A stretch of 64,000 nt of DNA from Ectothiorhodospira mobilis (GCF_016584115.1 NZ_NRSK01000001.1:1-64000), one strand, 5' to 3'. Positions 1 to 9,350 are shown, counted from the stretch's first letter. The notes: a model not told the origin generated them from the letters alone. Translations and numbers: made by a program.

Positions 1-77
1 GGAGCGTGTACCACTGGTTCCTGCTGCCGCTGCTGCCCCTGTTCCTGGTGTACTTCATCTCGGGGACGGCGGCCTGA
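1..77 (+). CDS. C-terminal end of an unidentified membrane protein (partial)
   Basis: Reading frame three is open from the window edge to a TGA at 75-77. It gives about 24 residues dominated by Leu, Phe and Val (including HWFLLPLLPLFLVYF), which look like a final transmembrane helix. Its stop overlaps the ATG of pilW as TGATG, so the two genes are probably co-transcribed. The usual gammaproteobacterial neighbour here would be rlmN, but this hydrophobic tail does not look like RlmN. The family cannot be named from so little sequence. Confidence 0.5.
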   Translation, partial: SVYHWFLLPLLPLFLVYFISGTAA

Positions 78-853
78 TGCACCGCACCCGCACCCTCATC
101 ACGCTGGTGATGGCGGGGGCCCTGCTCCTGCTGGCGGGATGTGCGGGCACGGCGGAACTGCAGGAGCGGCGCGGCCAGGCGGCGCGGGTGAATGTGGAGC
201 TGGGGCAGCATTACCTGAGAAGGGGGGAGCTGCGTCACGCCAAGGAGAACCTGGACCGGGCCCTGGAGCAGGATCCGGATTCCCCCCAGGTCCAGGCGGC
301 CCAGGCCATGCTCCAGGAACGCCTGGGGCGGATCGACCGGGCGGACCGGCATTACCGCCGCGCCCTGGATCTGGCCGCCTCCGAGGACGCCGGCATGCTC
401 TGGAACAACTACGGCACCTTCCTCTGCCGCCAGGGACGGCTCGAGGATGCCGGGGAGGCCTTCGCCCGGGCCGCCGGGGATCCGCTCTACCCGACGCCGG
501 CGATGGCCTGGACCAATGCGGGCGTCTGTGCCCTCAAGGTCCCCGACGAGGATGAGGCCGAACGCCTGTTCCGCCGGGCCCTGGAGGAGGATCCGCGGCA
601 TGTGCCGGCGCTGCTGGAGATGCTGCGCCTGAGCGCCGAAGCCGGTCGTCCTCTGCAGGTGCGGGCCTATTTCCAGCGCCTGCGGGCGCAGATCCGCCCC
701 ACGGCGGAGATGCTGTGGATGTGCCACCAGGCCGAGCAGGCCCTGGGCAACCGGGATGAGGCGGGACGCTGCGCCCTGCGCCTGAAGAATGATTTTCCCG
801 ACAGCGAAGAGACCGCGCGACTGAGGAAGCTGGAGAACCGTGGCAGCCGATGA
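77..853 (+). CDS. pilW: Type IV pilus biogenesis/stability lipoprotein PilW
   Basis: This 258-residue protein starts with a lipoprotein signal (LLAGC, Cys22) and then carries tetratricopeptide-type helical repeats across roughly residues 35-245 (for example ENLDRALEQDPDSPQVQAAQ). PilW/PilF proteins are outer-membrane lipoproteins that act as pilotins for the PilQ secretin of type IV pili. The gene opens the conserved pilW-rodZ-hisS-yfgM-bamB-der series, which supports the name. Its 3' end overlaps rodZ by 14 bases. The lipobox, TPRs and synteny agree. Only the pilus role is inferred from the family, since no other pil genes are in the window. Confidence 0.85.
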   Translation: MHRTRTLITLVMAGALLLLAGCAGTAELQERRGQAARVNVELGQHYLRRGELRHAKENLDRALEQDPDSPQVQAAQAMLQERLGRIDRADRHYRRALDLAASEDAGMLWNNYGTFLCRQGRLEDAGEAFARAAGDPLYPTPAMAWTNAGVCALKVPDEDEAERLFRRALEEDPRHVPALLEMLRLSAEAGRPLQVRAYFQRLRAQIRPTAEMLWMCHQAEQALGNRDEAGRCALRLKNDFPDSEETARLRKLENRGSR

Positions 854-1880
854 CCACCAGGACAATCCGGATACCGAAGGCCCCGGGGCGGTGAACGCCT
901 CCCCGGGGCGTCTCCTGCGCGAGGCCCGCGAGGCCGCGGGGTTGAGCCGCGAGGCCGTGGCTGACCGGCTGCACCTGCATCCGATGACCCTGGCGGCCTT
1001 GGAGGAGGACCGTTTCGACGTCCTCCCCGAGCCTCCCTATGTCCGCGGCTACCTGCGGGGCTGTGCCAAGGTCCTGGAGATGGATCCGGAAGCGCTGCTG
1101 GAGGCCTTCCGGGCCTGCGGGCAGCCCGCCGGACCCGAGGAGGCCCACCCCCCCGGCCCGGTGCGGGGGCGCATCGAGCCGCCGCGTGGTCTGCGTGGGT
1201 TTCGCCCGGGACCCCTTTGGGTGATCGTCCTCGGAGCGATCCTGGCCCTGGCGGTTGCCGGTGCCTGGTCGCTGCTTACCGGCGGCGGGGCGGATGAGGG
1301 TGCCCCGGCATCCGATGGCATGACCGGGGATCAAGGCCGGGAGGAAGCCCCCGCCATCGCGGACGACGGTCCGGGCTCCGGGGTGTCATCCCCCGCTGCC
1401 GCCCCTTTGCCGGAAGCGCTCCGCGTGCAGGCCTCCGGGGCGGGAGGTGATCCGGCCGCGACCCCGGGGGACACCGGGGATACGGGCGCTGGCCAGGTCC
1501 CCGGCAGCGAAGGACCCGGGAGCGGTGGGAACACGCGGCGCGATGAGGCCGTGGAGAACGTCACGGATCCGGAGGATGCCGCCCGTGCAACCGCCCCCGG
1601 GCATGGTGATCGGGAGGGGGAGGTCCCCCCGGGTCCGGGGCGTTTGCGTCTGGTCTTCCGTGAGGACTGCTGGGTGCAGATCACCGACGCGGACGGGGAG
1701 GATCTGCTCTCCGGCCTGATCCGTGCCGGCAGGGAGCACCGCCTGGAGGGGGAGGCACCCATCCGCGTCTTTCTGGGCAATGCCCCGGGTGTGGAACTCA
1801 CCTTCAACGGCCGCCGTGTGGACACCGCCGCCCGTGCCCGGGACGACCGTACCGCCCGGTTCACCCTGAGCACATCCTGA
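840..1880 (+). CDS. rodZ: Cytoskeletal protein RodZ
   Basis: The protein begins at GTG 840, behind AGGAAG at 823-828. It has an N-terminal helix-turn-helix of the RodZ/HTH_25 type (residues about 20-90, with GLSREAVADRLHLHPMTL), a basic/proline linker, one transmembrane helix (about 125-147), a long Gly/Pro/Asp-rich periplasmic linker (150-265) and a C-terminal DUF4115-like beta domain (about 265-345). RodZ links MreB filaments to the elongasome and sets rod shape. The linker is low-complexity, which is normal for this family. It overlaps pilW and precedes hisS after 34 bases. The ispG gene that usually separates rodZ and hisS is missing. Confidence 0.9.
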   Translation: MAADDHQDNPDTEGPGAVNASPGRLLREAREAAGLSREAVADRLHLHPMTLAALEEDRFDVLPEPPYVRGYLRGCAKVLEMDPEALLEAFRACGQPAGPEEAHPPGPVRGRIEPPRGLRGFRPGPLWVIVLGAILALAVAGAWSLLTGGGADEGAPASDGMTGDQGREEAPAIADDGPGSGVSSPAAAPLPEALRVQASGAGGDPAATPGDTGDTGAGQVPGSEGPGSGGNTRRDEAVENVTDPEDAARATAPGHGDREGEVPPGPGRLRLVFREDCWVQITDADGEDLLSGLIRAGREHRLEGEAPIRVFLGNAPGVELTFNGRRVDTAARARDDRTARFTLSTS

Positions 1881-1914
1881 ATCCCCCGCCCGACCCGTCA
1901 AAACTGGATAACGC

Positions 1915-3231
1915 ATGAGCAGGCAAATCCGATCCATCCGCGGGATGCATGACATCCTGCCGGAGCATTCCGGCGCATGGCAGTGGCTGGAGTCCCGCGT
2001 GCGGGACACCCTGTCCGCCTACGGCTATCAGGAGATCCGCCTGCCCATCCTGGAGCAGACGGAGCTCTTCGCCCGTTCCATCGGCGAGGTCACCGACATC
2101 GTCGAGAAGGAGATGTATACCTTCGAGGACCGCAACGGCGACAGCCTCACCCTGCGTCCGGAGGGCACCGCCGGCTGCGTGCGCGCCGGGGTGGAGCACG
2201 GCCTGCTGCACAATCAGCAGCAGCGCCTGTGGTATGCCGGGCCCATGTTCCGCCACGAGCGTCCGCAGAAGGGCCGCTACCGTCAATTCCATCAGGTGGG
2301 CGTGGAGGCCTTCGGCCTGGAGGGACCGGACATCGACGCGGAACTGATCCTCGTCACCGCCCGGCTGTGGCGCCACCTGGGCCTGGACAACCTGCGCCTG
2401 GAGATCAACAGCCTGGGGTCCCCCGAGGCCCGGGCCGCCTACCGGGAGCGGCTGGTGGCCTATCTGGGCGACCATGCCGACGTCCTGGACGACGAGGCCC
2501 GGCAACGTCTGCACACCAACCCCCTGCGCATTCTGGACAGCAAGAACCCGGCCCTGAAGGAGGTCATCGCCGGGGCCCCGAGCCTGCTGGATCACCTGGA
2601 TGCGGCCTCCCGGGAGCACTTCCAGCAGCTCCAGGCCCTGCTGCGGGCCGCCGGGGTGGCGTTCACCGTCAACCCCCGGCTGGTGCGCGGCCTGGACTAC
2701 TACTGCCGCACCGTATTCGAGTGGATCACCGAGGACCTGGGGGCCCAGGGCACCGTCTGCGCCGGCGGCCGCTATGACGGTCTGGTGGCCCAGCTGGGGG
2801 GACGTCCCACCCCGGCGGCCGGCTTTGCCATGGGGGTGGAGCGGCTGCTGAGCCTGCTGCAGACCCGGGGCGAACTGCCCGGGCCCCAGGCCCCCCATGT
2901 CTATCTCATGATGGCCGCCGACGGCGCCCTCGAGGCCGGGGTGCAGCTGGCGGAGGCACTCCGCGACCGGCTGCCCGGGCTGCGCCTGCAGATGCACTGC
3001 GGGGGCGGGGGATTCAAGGCCCAGATGCGTCGTGCCGACCGCAGCGGGGCCGCCTGGGCCCTGATTTTGGGGGAATCCGAACTGGCCGCGGGCCGCATCG
3101 GTCTCAAACCCCTGCGGCAGGCCGGTGAGCAGGAGACCCTGGACCGGGATGCGCTGGTGGCGCGTCTCGCCCACGCCCTGGCGCTTTCCCCATCCCCGCA
3201 TGATCCAAAGGAGTCCCCCGCATGTCCGTGA
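1915..3231 (+). CDS. hisS: Histidyl-tRNA synthetase
   Basis: This 438-residue class II aminoacyl-tRNA synthetase attaches histidine to tRNA-His. Visible signatures are the N-terminal [10 protein letters not shown], the motif 2 region ([17 protein letters not shown]), the histidine-binding [15 protein letters not shown] and GGRYDGL, motif 3 ([12 protein letters not shown]), and a C-terminal anticodon-binding domain from about residue 335. Length is typical (E. coli has 424). The ATG at 1915 lies just before the RGMHDI motif, as in homologues. The last codons overlap the start of yfgM by 10 bases. Confidence 0.97.
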   Translation: MSRQIRSIRGMHDILPEHSGAWQWLESRVRDTLSAYGYQEIRLPILEQTELFARSIGEVTDIVEKEMYTFEDRNGDSLTLRPEGTAGCVRAGVEHGLLHNQQQRLWYAGPMFRHERPQKGRYRQFHQVGVEAFGLEGPDIDAELILVTARLWRHLGLDNLRLEINSLGSPEARAAYRERLVAYLGDHADVLDDEARQRLHTNPLRILDSKNPALKEVIAGAPSLLDHLDAASREHFQQLQALLRAAGVAFTVNPRLVRGLDYYCRTVFEWITEDLGAQGTVCAGGRYDGLVAQLGGRPTPAAGFAMGVERLLSLLQTRGELPGPQAPHVYLMMAADGALEAGVQLAEALRDRLPGLRLQMHCGGGGFKAQMRRADRSGAAWALILGESELAAGRIGLKPLRQAGEQETLDRDALVARLAHALALSPSPHDPKESPACP

Positions 3232-3863
3232 CGACCGACGAGGAACGCATCGAGTCCATCCGACGCTGGTGGCAGGAGAACGGGGTCGCGGTGATCATCG
3301 GCCTGCTCCTGGGTGTCGCCCTGCTGGTGGGCTGGCGCCTATGGAGCGGTTATACGGAGAACCGTGTGCTGCAGGCCTCGGATCGCTACGAGGCCCTGCG
3401 GGATGCGGCGCAGACCGATCCCGAGACCGCCCTGGAACAGGCCCGTGCCCTGGCGGAGGATGCCTCGGGGACCCCTTATGCCCTGCTGGCCGCCCTGGAG
3501 TGGGCCCGTCTGGCAGCGGAGCAGGGCGATCTGGAGACGGCCGAGGCGCAACTGCGCCGGGTGATGGAATCGGCCCCCTACGGGGATCAGGTCCAGTTAG
3601 CGCGCCTGCGCCTGGCGCGGGTCCTGCTGGCGGATGACCGCCCCGGGGAGGTCCTGAACCTGCTGGAGGCGGAGACCCCCGACGCTTTCCTCGCCCTGGC
3701 CCGGGAGCTGCGCGGTGATGCCTATCTCGCCCTGGGGCGGGAGGCCGAGGCCCGCACGGCCTACGACGAGGCCATGATGGCGGCGGTGCAGCCCTCCGAC
3801 GACCTGATGATGAAGCGGGACGCCCTGGGTGAACCTGCCCCGGCCGGGGAGGAGGCGCCGTGA
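3222..3863 (+). CDS. yfgM: YfgM-family ancillary SecYEG translocon subunit
   Basis: This 213-residue protein has a short cytoplasmic N-terminus ([18 protein letters not shown]), one transmembrane helix at about residues 24-44 and a periplasmic TPR-like domain. This is the TPR_21/YfgM architecture. In E. coli YfgM associates with SecYEG and PpiD and helps chaperone secreted proteins. It sits between hisS and bamB exactly as in other gammaproteobacteria and overlaps both neighbours, which implies translational coupling. Confidence 0.88.
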   Translation: MSVTTDEERIESIRRWWQENGVAVIIGLLLGVALLVGWRLWSGYTENRVLQASDRYEALRDAAQTDPETALEQARALAEDASGTPYALLAALEWARLAAEQGDLETAEAQLRRVMESAPYGDQVQLARLRLARVLLADDRPGEVLNLLEAETPDAFLALARELRGDAYLALGREAEARTAYDEAMMAAVQPSDDLMMKRDALGEPAPAGEEAP

Positions 3864-5038
3864 TGGCCGCATCGCTCGCCTTCCGGACCCTGCCACGGGG
3901 GCTTCTCCTGCTGGCGTTGGCCGTCCTGCTCTCGGGCTGCGGCCTGTGGACCCGGGACACGACCCCGCCCCCATCGCCACTGCCGGAACTGGAACCCACG
4001 GTGCACCCGCAGGTGGCGTGGAGCCGGGACACGGGTGACGGTTCCGCGGGCCACTACCTGCAACTTGCTTCCCATCTGGCCGGGGACCGGATGGTCGCCG
4101 CCGCTGCCGACGGGCGCGTCAGTGCCTGGACCCTGGAGGCGGGTGAACGGCTCTGGGAAACCCGCCTCGAAGGTGAAATCACCGCCGGCGTGGGCGGCGG
4201 CGGGGGACGGGTCGTGGTCGGCACCGGCGAGGGCCGGGCCATCGCCCTGGACCTGGAGGATGGCCAGATCCTCTGGCGTCAGCGCCTCTCCAGTGAGGTG
4301 ATGGCGGTCTCCGCCGTGGACCAGGGGGTGGTGGTGGTGCGCACCAACGATGGGCACCTGTATGCCCTGGACGCCGAAACCGGCGAGACCGGCTGGATGG
4401 CCGGACGCACCACCCCGGCCCTGAGCCTGCGTGGTGCCGCCGTGCCCCTGCTGCTTCCGGGCCGTGTCGCCGCCGGTTTCGATGACGGGCGCGTGACCCT
4501 GTTCGGCCTGACCCGGGGGAATGTCCTCTGGGAGACCCGGGCCGCCGTGCCCAGTGGCCGTACGGAACTGGATCGCATGGCGGATGTGGATGGGCACATG
4601 GCCTATGCCGGCGGGGTGCTCTACGTGGCCGGCTACCAGGGGCGGGTGATGGCCCTGTCCATCTCCGATGGCCGCACCCTCTGGCAGCGGGACCTCTCCT
4701 CCCATCGGGGGCTCACCCTGGCCGGGGACCGGGTGCTGGTGACCGATCACCAGGGTCGGGTCTGGGCCCTGGACCGGGACACCGGGGGGCCCCTGTGGCA
4801 GCAGGATCGCCTGCAGCGGCGCGGTGTCACCGTGCCCGCGGTGGTGGATGGCCACGCCGTGGTGGGGGATGCCGAGGGCTATCTGCACTGGCTCTCCCTG
4901 GAGGATGGCCGCCTGCTGGGACGTGTGCGCGGGGACCCGGCGGGGATCATGGGCACCCTCCGGGTCCGGGACGGGACCCTCTATGCACTGGGGCGCGGCG
5001 GTGAGCTGACGGCCGTGCGCCTGCCCGCGGAGAAATGA
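3863..5038 (+). CDS. bamB: Outer membrane protein assembly factor BamB
   Basis: This lipoprotein (LLSGC, Cys26 from ATG 3863) is followed by an eight-bladed beta-propeller with repeated PQQ-type blades (motifs such as [13 protein letters not shown] and [14 protein letters not shown]). BamB is the propeller subunit of the BAM complex and assists beta-barrel insertion at the outer membrane. The yfgM stop overlaps the start. GTG 3860 directly precedes ATG 3863 in the same frame, so translation may begin at either. Synteny with yfgM and der supports the assignment. Confidence 0.92.
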   Translation: MAASLAFRTLPRGLLLLALAVLLSGCGLWTRDTTPPPSPLPELEPTVHPQVAWSRDTGDGSAGHYLQLASHLAGDRMVAAAADGRVSAWTLEAGERLWETRLEGEITAGVGGGGGRVVVGTGEGRAIALDLEDGQILWRQRLSSEVMAVSAVDQGVVVVRTNDGHLYALDAETGETGWMAGRTTPALSLRGAAVPLLLPGRVAAGFDDGRVTLFGLTRGNVLWETRAAVPSGRTELDRMADVDGHMAYAGGVLYVAGYQGRVMALSISDGRTLWQRDLSSHRGLTLAGDRVLVTDHQGRVWALDRDTGGPLWQQDRLQRRGVTVPAVVDGHAVVGDAEGYLHWLSLEDGRLLGRVRGDPAGIMGTLRVRDGTLYALGRGGELTAVRLPAEK

Positions 5039-5042
5039 TTCG

Positions 5043-6446
5043 ATGAAGCCGGTGATCGCCCTGGTGGGGCGGCCCAACGTGGGCAAATCCACCCTCTTCA
5101 ACCAGCTCACCCGCTCCCGGGACGCCCTGGTGGCGGACCTGCCGGGCCTGACCCGGGACCGCCAGTACGGTAGCGGCCGGGTGGGGGGCTTTGGCTACAT
5201 GTTGGTGGACACCGGCGGCCTGAGCGGTGAGGCGGAGACCCTGGACACCCTCATGGCGCGCCAGACCCGCCAGGCCATCCAGGAGGCGGATCTGGTGCTG
5301 TTCCTGGTGGATGGGCGGGATGGTCTCACCGCCGCCGACGAGGCCATCGCCACGGAACTGCGGGGCTTTGGCAAACCCGTGCTGCTGGTGCTCAACAAGA
5401 CCGATGGTGTGGATCCGGATGCAGCCGCGGCGGAGTTTTATGCCCTGGGTCTGGGGAACCCCCTGCCCATCGCCGCCGCCCATGGTCGCGGCATCGCCGG
5501 TCTGATGCAGGCGGTGAAGGCGGATCTGCCTCACCTGGAGGATCCGGAGGACGAGGAGAAGGAGCGCTGGCCGGGGATCCGCATCGCCTTCGTGGGACGG
5601 CCCAACGCCGGCAAGTCCACCCTGGTGAACCGCATCCTGGGGGAGGAGCGGCTGCTGGCCAGCGACCTCCCCGGCACCACCCGGGACAGCGTCTACGTGC
5701 CCTTCGAGCGGGACGGACAGGTGTACACCCTCATCGACACCGCCGGCGTGCGCCGCCGGGCGCGGGTGAAGGAGACCGTGGAGAAGTTCTCCGTGGTCAA
5801 GACCCTGCAGGCGGTGGAGGCGGCCCACGTGGTGATCTTCCTGCTGGATGCCAGGCAGGGGGTGGCCGAGCAGGACGCGCACCTGCTGGGCATGGTGCTG
5901 GAGGCGGGCCGGGCCCTGGTGGTGGCGGTGAACAAGTGGGATGGCCTGACCCCCGAGGCCCGGGACCGGGTGCGGGCGGACGTGGCCCTGAAGCTGCCTT
6001 TCCTGGATTTCGCCGAGTACCGCTTCATCTCCGCCCTGCACGGCAGCGGCGTGGGGGATCTGTTCGGCGCCGTGCAGCGGGCCCACGAGGCCGCCGCGGT
6101 GAAGGTGTCCACCGGGGAACTCACCCGCCTGCTGGAGCGGGCGGTGGCGGAGCACCACCCCCCCCTGGTGCGGGGGCGGCGCATCAAGCTGCGCTATGCC
6201 CACCAGGGGGGACGCAATCCCCCGGTCTTCGTCATCCACGGCAACCAGACCGAACGGCTCCCGGGGAGCTATAAGCGCTACCTGAGCAACTTCTTCCGGC
6301 AACAGCTGCAGCTGGTGGGGACCCCCATCCGCATGGAATTCCGTACCGGTGAGAACCCCTATGCCGACCGGCGCAACACCCTCACCCCGCGGCAGCAGCA
6401 CAAGCGCAAGCGTCTCATGCGCCACATCAAGAAAAAGGGGCGTTGA
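5043..6446 (+). CDS. der: Ribosome-associated GTPase Der (EngA)
   Basis: The protein has two tandem GTPase domains, each with its own P-loop (GRPNVGKST near residue 8 and GRPNAGKST near residue 184), switch ([16 protein letters not shown]), DTGG/DTAG and NKTD/NKWD motifs. A C-terminal KH-like domain ends in a lysine-rich tail. This double-G architecture is unique to Der, an essential factor for 50S ribosomal subunit maturation. The length of 467 residues is typical. It closes the bamB operon, with a 4-base gap after bamB. Confidence 0.97.
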   Translation: MKPVIALVGRPNVGKSTLFNQLTRSRDALVADLPGLTRDRQYGSGRVGGFGYMLVDTGGLSGEAETLDTLMARQTRQAIQEADLVLFLVDGRDGLTAADEAIATELRGFGKPVLLVLNKTDGVDPDAAAAEFYALGLGNPLPIAAAHGRGIAGLMQAVKADLPHLEDPEDEEKERWPGIRIAFVGRPNAGKSTLVNRILGEERLLASDLPGTTRDSVYVPFERDGQVYTLIDTAGVRRRARVKETVEKFSVVKTLQAVEAAHVVIFLLDARQGVAEQDAHLLGMVLEAGRALVVAVNKWDGLTPEARDRVRADVALKLPFLDFAEYRFISALHGSGVGDLFGAVQRAHEAAAVKVSTGELTRLLERAVAEHHPPLVRGRRIKLRYAHQGGRNPPVFVIHGNQTERLPGSYKRYLSNFFRQQLQLVGTPIRMEFRTGENPYADRRNTLTPRQQHKRKRLMRHIKKKGR

Positions 6447-6458
6447 GATCGCCCCCCT

Positions 6459-6614
6459 TTACACCAGGCGCAGGTAACCCGCCAACAGCAGCGCCCCCAG
6501 CACCGCCGCTGCCGCGTACAGCCCGTTGGACAGACGGCGCCGGTTGGGGCGGCTGAAGAAGGCCGCCCAGAGCAGCAGCAGTTCGATCACAAACAGGAAG
6601 AACAGGTATCGCAT
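6459..6614 (-). CDS. Small hydrophobic membrane protein (51 residues), hypothetical
   Basis: A complete frame from ATG 6614-6612 to TAA 6461-6459 encodes 51 residues. Two hydrophobic helices (MRYLFFLFVIELLLLWAAFF and YAAAAVLGALLLAGYL) are joined by a short basic loop (SRPNRRRLSNG). That layout fits a real two-helix membrane protein with a positive-inside loop rather than a random frame. No strong Shine-Dalgarno sequence is seen. It lies convergent to der, 12 bases from the der stop, and downstream of ygfZ on the same strand. I do not recognise a family, and the function is unknown. Confidence 0.5.
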   Translation of the reverse strand: MRYLFFLFVIELLLLWAAFFSRPNRRRLSNGLYAAAAVLGALLLAGYLRLV

Positions 6615-6695
6615 GGAGCATCCCGCAGGCTTTCACCCCCGCCCGGGAAGGACGGGCCTTTCGCGAGGTGACGGCCCTGGCCGCCGGCCGCCACC

Positions 6696-7769
6696 TCAGT
6701 CCCCGGCGGTGTCTTCGCCGGCGGTGTCTTCGAAGGCATAGGGCAGGGGACGGATCTCCGCCCCGGGCCCTGTGGCCGATCCCAGCCGGGGGCGGCCCCC
6801 TTCGGCGCAGGCGATCTGCAGCACCGCCAGGGCCTCCACCCCGCCATCGGGGTGGGGCTGGGCCTGGACGATACGGCCCACCGGCTGCTCCGCCTCCACC
6901 TGGGGGTCATACAGGGGCGTGCCCGGGGCAGGCGGGCTCTCCAGGGGCAGGTGCAGCCGGTACATGCGCCGCTTGAGGCGGCCCAGGTAGTGCATACGGG
7001 CCACCACCTCCTGTCCCTGGTAGCAGCCCTTGTTGAAACTCACCCCCCCCAGGAGCTGCAGGTTGATCATCTGCGGCACGAAGGCCTCGGCGTTCTCCGG
7101 GTGGATCTGGGGCACACCGGCGAGGATATCCAGCAGGGCCCACTGGGGTGCCCCCACCGGGGCCGCACGCACGTTCAGTGCCTCCCACAGGCGGGTGAGG
7201 GCCTCCAGTTCGCCGTAGATCTCGAAGCGGGGATGGATGCCCTGCACGCGGATCAGCGTCACCCCCGGATGATGCACCACCTCGTCCACCCTCTCCGGCA
7301 CCGGCGCCCCCAGGGCTTCGGCCAGGCGCTGGGTGGCGTGGGGGCCGGACAGCCCGAAGCGCACCAGGGCATCGTCGGCGTCCTCCAGGGTTACCTTCGC
7401 CCGCAGCAGGAACAGGGACAGGCGCTTGAGGGTGGGCTGCACCTGCTCCCGGGGCAGGCGCAGGAACCAGGTCTCGCCGCGGCGGAAGATGCGAAAATCC
7501 GCCAGCATGCGACCCTTGGCGTTGCAGAAGGCCCCCAGATGGCTGTGCCCGGTGTCCAGGGCAGGTACGTTGACGGTGAGCTGTCCCTGGAGGAAATCCG
7601 CCGTCTCGGGGCCATAGGCGCCGATGAGGCCCTGGTGGGACAGATCGCAGAGGACGTCGCCGGTCAGGGCCACGCTCCGCTCCCGTTCCCGGTTGCCGTA
7701 GTCCAGGACGCGCTCCCCCTCCAGTTCCGCGCCCGCCTCCAGAAGGACCTTGCTCCACTCGGGTTTCAT
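6696..7769 (-). CDS. ygfZ: tRNA-modifying / Fe-S cluster assembly protein YgfZ
   Basis: This 357-residue protein of the folate-binding GcvT/YgfZ superfamily has the diagnostic KGCYQGQEVVARMHYLGRLK near residue 255. YgfZ uses tetrahydrofolate and supports iron-sulfur enzymes such as MiaB. The N-terminal GcvT-like domain (LSHQGLIGAYGPETADFLQGQ) is intact. The C-terminus ends with a duplicated EDTAGEDTAGD tail, encoded by a short direct repeat at about 6700-6735, which looks like recent slippage. It is a single gene with its own upstream space. Confidence 0.9.
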   Translation of the reverse strand: MKPEWSKVLLEAGAELEGERVLDYGNRERERSVALTGDVLCDLSHQGLIGAYGPETADFLQGQLTVNVPALDTGHSHLGAFCNAKGRMLADFRIFRRGETWFLRLPREQVQPTLKRLSLFLLRAKVTLEDADDALVRFGLSGPHATQRLAEALGAPVPERVDEVVHHPGVTLIRVQGIHPRFEIYGELEALTRLWEALNVRAAPVGAPQWALLDILAGVPQIHPENAEAFVPQMINLQLLGGVSFNKGCYQGQEVVARMHYLGRLKRRMYRLHLPLESPPAPGTPLYDPQVEAEQPVGRIVQAQPHPDGGVEALAVLQIACAEGGRPRLGSATGPGAEIRPLPYAFEDTAGEDTAGD

Positions 7770-7889
7770 GGCAATCAGCGCCTCCGTATCGGCGTGGTTG
7801 AAGGCATCTTACAAGAGGTGGGCGCGCGGGGCCATCGGGGGCTGGGGCCGGTTGCACCGGTCGGGAGCGGGGGCGGTCCGCGGATACGA

Positions 7890-7915
7890 AAAGGCCCCGC
7901 AGAAGCGGGGCCTTT
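7890..7915 (-). terminator. Hairpin terminator downstream of zapG
   Basis: An 11-base perfect inverted repeat (AAAGGCCCCGC / GCGGGGCCTTT) with an AGAA loop lies 44 bases beyond the zapG stop. The arm ends in a short T run on the minus strand, so it should end zapG transcription before ygfZ. Confidence 0.75.
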
Positions 7916-7958
7916 GGGGCGGCGGACGGGGTGTCCGCCGCGATCCGCAGGGGCGGTA

Positions 7959-8969
7959 TCAGCGCTTCTGCGCCGCCCGGCTCCCCTTGCCCCCCTTGGG
8001 GGTCACACGGATGCGGTCCGGCTGCCCGGGCTGCTTCACCACGGTGTTGGCACCGGGGATGGTGCGGCCGCCGTTGGCCTTGGCGGGCCGCAGGGGGGTG
8101 GTGGGACGCGGAGCCGCCGTGGCGGGACGCTGTGCGGCCGGTTTCTGCACCGGTTTCTGTGCCGGGGTGGCGCTGCGGGCCTGGGTGGTCAGCTTCTGGG
8201 CCTGGGTGGCCGGCTTGAAGGCGGTGGCACCGCGGGGATCCGGCTTCTGTGCCGGGGTGGCGGGCTTGGCGGCCGTGGCCCCCTGGGGCCGGCTGGCGGC
8301 GGGTTTTGCGGCGGCTGCCTTCTGCTGGGGCTTGGCCTCGGGCTTGAAGGCGGTGGGACCACGGGGATCGGTGGCCTTGGCGGTAGCCGCCTTCTGCTGG
8401 GCAGTGGCCTGCTGGGGCTTGGCCTCGGGCTTGAAGGCGGTGGGGCCGCGGGGATCGGTGGCCTTGGCGGCGGCTGCCTTCTGCTGGGCGGCGGCCTGCT
8501 GGGGCTTGGCCTCCGGCTTGAGGGCAGTGGCGCCCCGCGGGTCGGGGGTCTTGGCCGTTTCGGTCTCGGCCGGCCGGGCCCTGCCCGGGATGGCGCGGCG
8601 CTGCTCCTCGCGGGAGAGTTCCAGCAGGGCGGAGGCGCGGCGCGGCAGGAAGCGGCTGGAGGGGCCGTTGCCCAGCCGGTCATAGCTGTCCACCAGGTGC
8701 TCGTAGAGCTCGCGGTAGGAGTGGGCCATGCCGGTGAACAGGGTGGCGGTCTTCTCGAAGTGGCGGTTCACCTGGGAGCGGTAGCTCTCCAGCTTGCGCC
8801 GCTGGTTCTCCACCTCCGATTCCAGCTCCAGGACGCGGCCGGCGTCCCCCTGCTGGCGGCCGAACCAGAACCCGAGAAGGCCCGCGCCGATAAAGCCCGC
8901 GATGGTGAGGATGTTCCCTCCCACCATGACCAGATCCCGCATGTTTGCGGCTAATTCTGTTGATGACAT
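7959..8969 (-). CDS. zapG: ZapG/YhcB-family (DUF1043) cell-envelope/division protein with long repetitive tail
   Basis: The start at ATG 8969 follows AGGAG at 7-8 bases. A longer upstream frame exists but lacks homology and a ribosome site. The first part fits the DUF1043 family: one N-terminal transmembrane helix (about residues 17-35), a coiled coil (QQGDAGRVLELESEVENQRR) and the signature HFEKTATLFTGMAHSYRELYEHL. YhcB/ZapG is an inner-membrane protein linked to division and envelope growth and is usually near 130 residues. Here about 170 extra Ala/Lys/Pro/Gln-rich residues follow. They contain tandem 29-residue units (KATDPRGPTAFKPEAKPQQ), an unusual positively charged cytoplasmic tail. 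The function of the tail is unknown. Confidence 0.78.
   Translation of the reverse strand: MSSTELAANMRDLVMVGGNILTIAGFIGAGLLGFWFGRQQGDAGRVLELESEVENQRRKLESYRSQVNRHFEKTATLFTGMAHSYRELYEHLVDSYDRLGNGPSSRFLPRRASALLELSREEQRRAIPGRARPAETETAKTPDPRGATALKPEAKPQQAAAQQKAAAAKATDPRGPTAFKPEAKPQQATAQQKAATAKATDPRGPTAFKPEAKPQQKAAAAKPAASRPQGATAAKPATPAQKPDPRGATAFKPATQAQKLTTQARSATPAQKPVQKPAAQRPATAAPRPTTPLRPAKANGGRTIPGANTVVKQPGQPDRIRVTPKGGKGSRAAQKR
8325..8560. repeat. 87-base in-frame tandem repeat inside zapG
   Basis: The block beginning CTTGGCCTC recurs at 8331, 8418 and 8505, exactly 87 bases (29 codons) apart. Shorter decayed copies of the same DPRGATAFKP module are found nearer the 3' end (about 8215-8245). The spacing keeps the reading frame, so the repeat grew within the coding sequence. 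Confidence 0.8.
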
Positions 8970-9345
8970 AAGGTGATCTCCTGCTGCATGTTGGTCGCCG
9001 CCGGTCCCGGCGAGCGCGAAGGTTGCGATGGTTGCCCCGCGGCGCCGGGTGACGGCCGCACCTTGTTGGTTGCTCCACTGCGTCGAGATGGATGTCGTGA
9101 TGCTATCCCGCATGCGTATTATGCACAATAACGACCCTGCATGCTGTATGGTCTGGGTCAATAACTGTCTGTTTCTCTCACCAAAAAACTAAGGAATGGG
9201 TGCGTCGTCGCGGGCAGGTGAGGCATCCCGATCGCGTGATAGGGAGTGGAGGAGGGGGCGGTGCGTCGTTGCGGGCAGGTGAGGCATTCCGATCGCGTGA
9301 TAAGGATGGAGGAGAGGGCGGCGCGTCGTCGCGGGCAGGGGAGGC
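8970..9345. other. 376-base non-coding interval with zapG leader and tandem repeats
   Basis: The interval separates divergent zapG and ygfX. Bases 9060-9190 are less GC-rich. On the minus strand they hold TTGACC and CATAAT hexamers, although not at ideal spacing, so a zapG promoter is likely but not resolved. Two GCATGC palindromes lie at about 9109 and 9139. The right part (9200-9350) is the 60-61 base tandem repeat listed separately. Open frames here differ between copies and do not look coding. Confidence 0.45.
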
Positions 9346-9350
9346 ATGGC
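9200..9350. repeat. 60/61-base tandem repeat, 2.5 copies, ending at the ygfX start codon
   Basis: The block GTGCGTCGTCGCGGGCAGGT begins at 9200 and recurs with few changes at 9261 and 9321, giving periods of 61 and 60 bases. Each copy includes GCAGGTGAGGCAT or a variant, which resembles a ribosome site plus start. Only in the third copy does it become the true start (ATG 9346). The non-multiple-of-three period argues against coding. Confidence 0.8.

Noticed and set aside
8325-8560. Possible CRISPR-like repeat
   Set aside because: The repeats are in-frame parts of a coding tail with no unique spacers of constant length.
8970-9161. 64-residue N-terminal extension of zapG
   Set aside because: No family similarity, and a strong ribosome site stands before the internal ATG at 8969.
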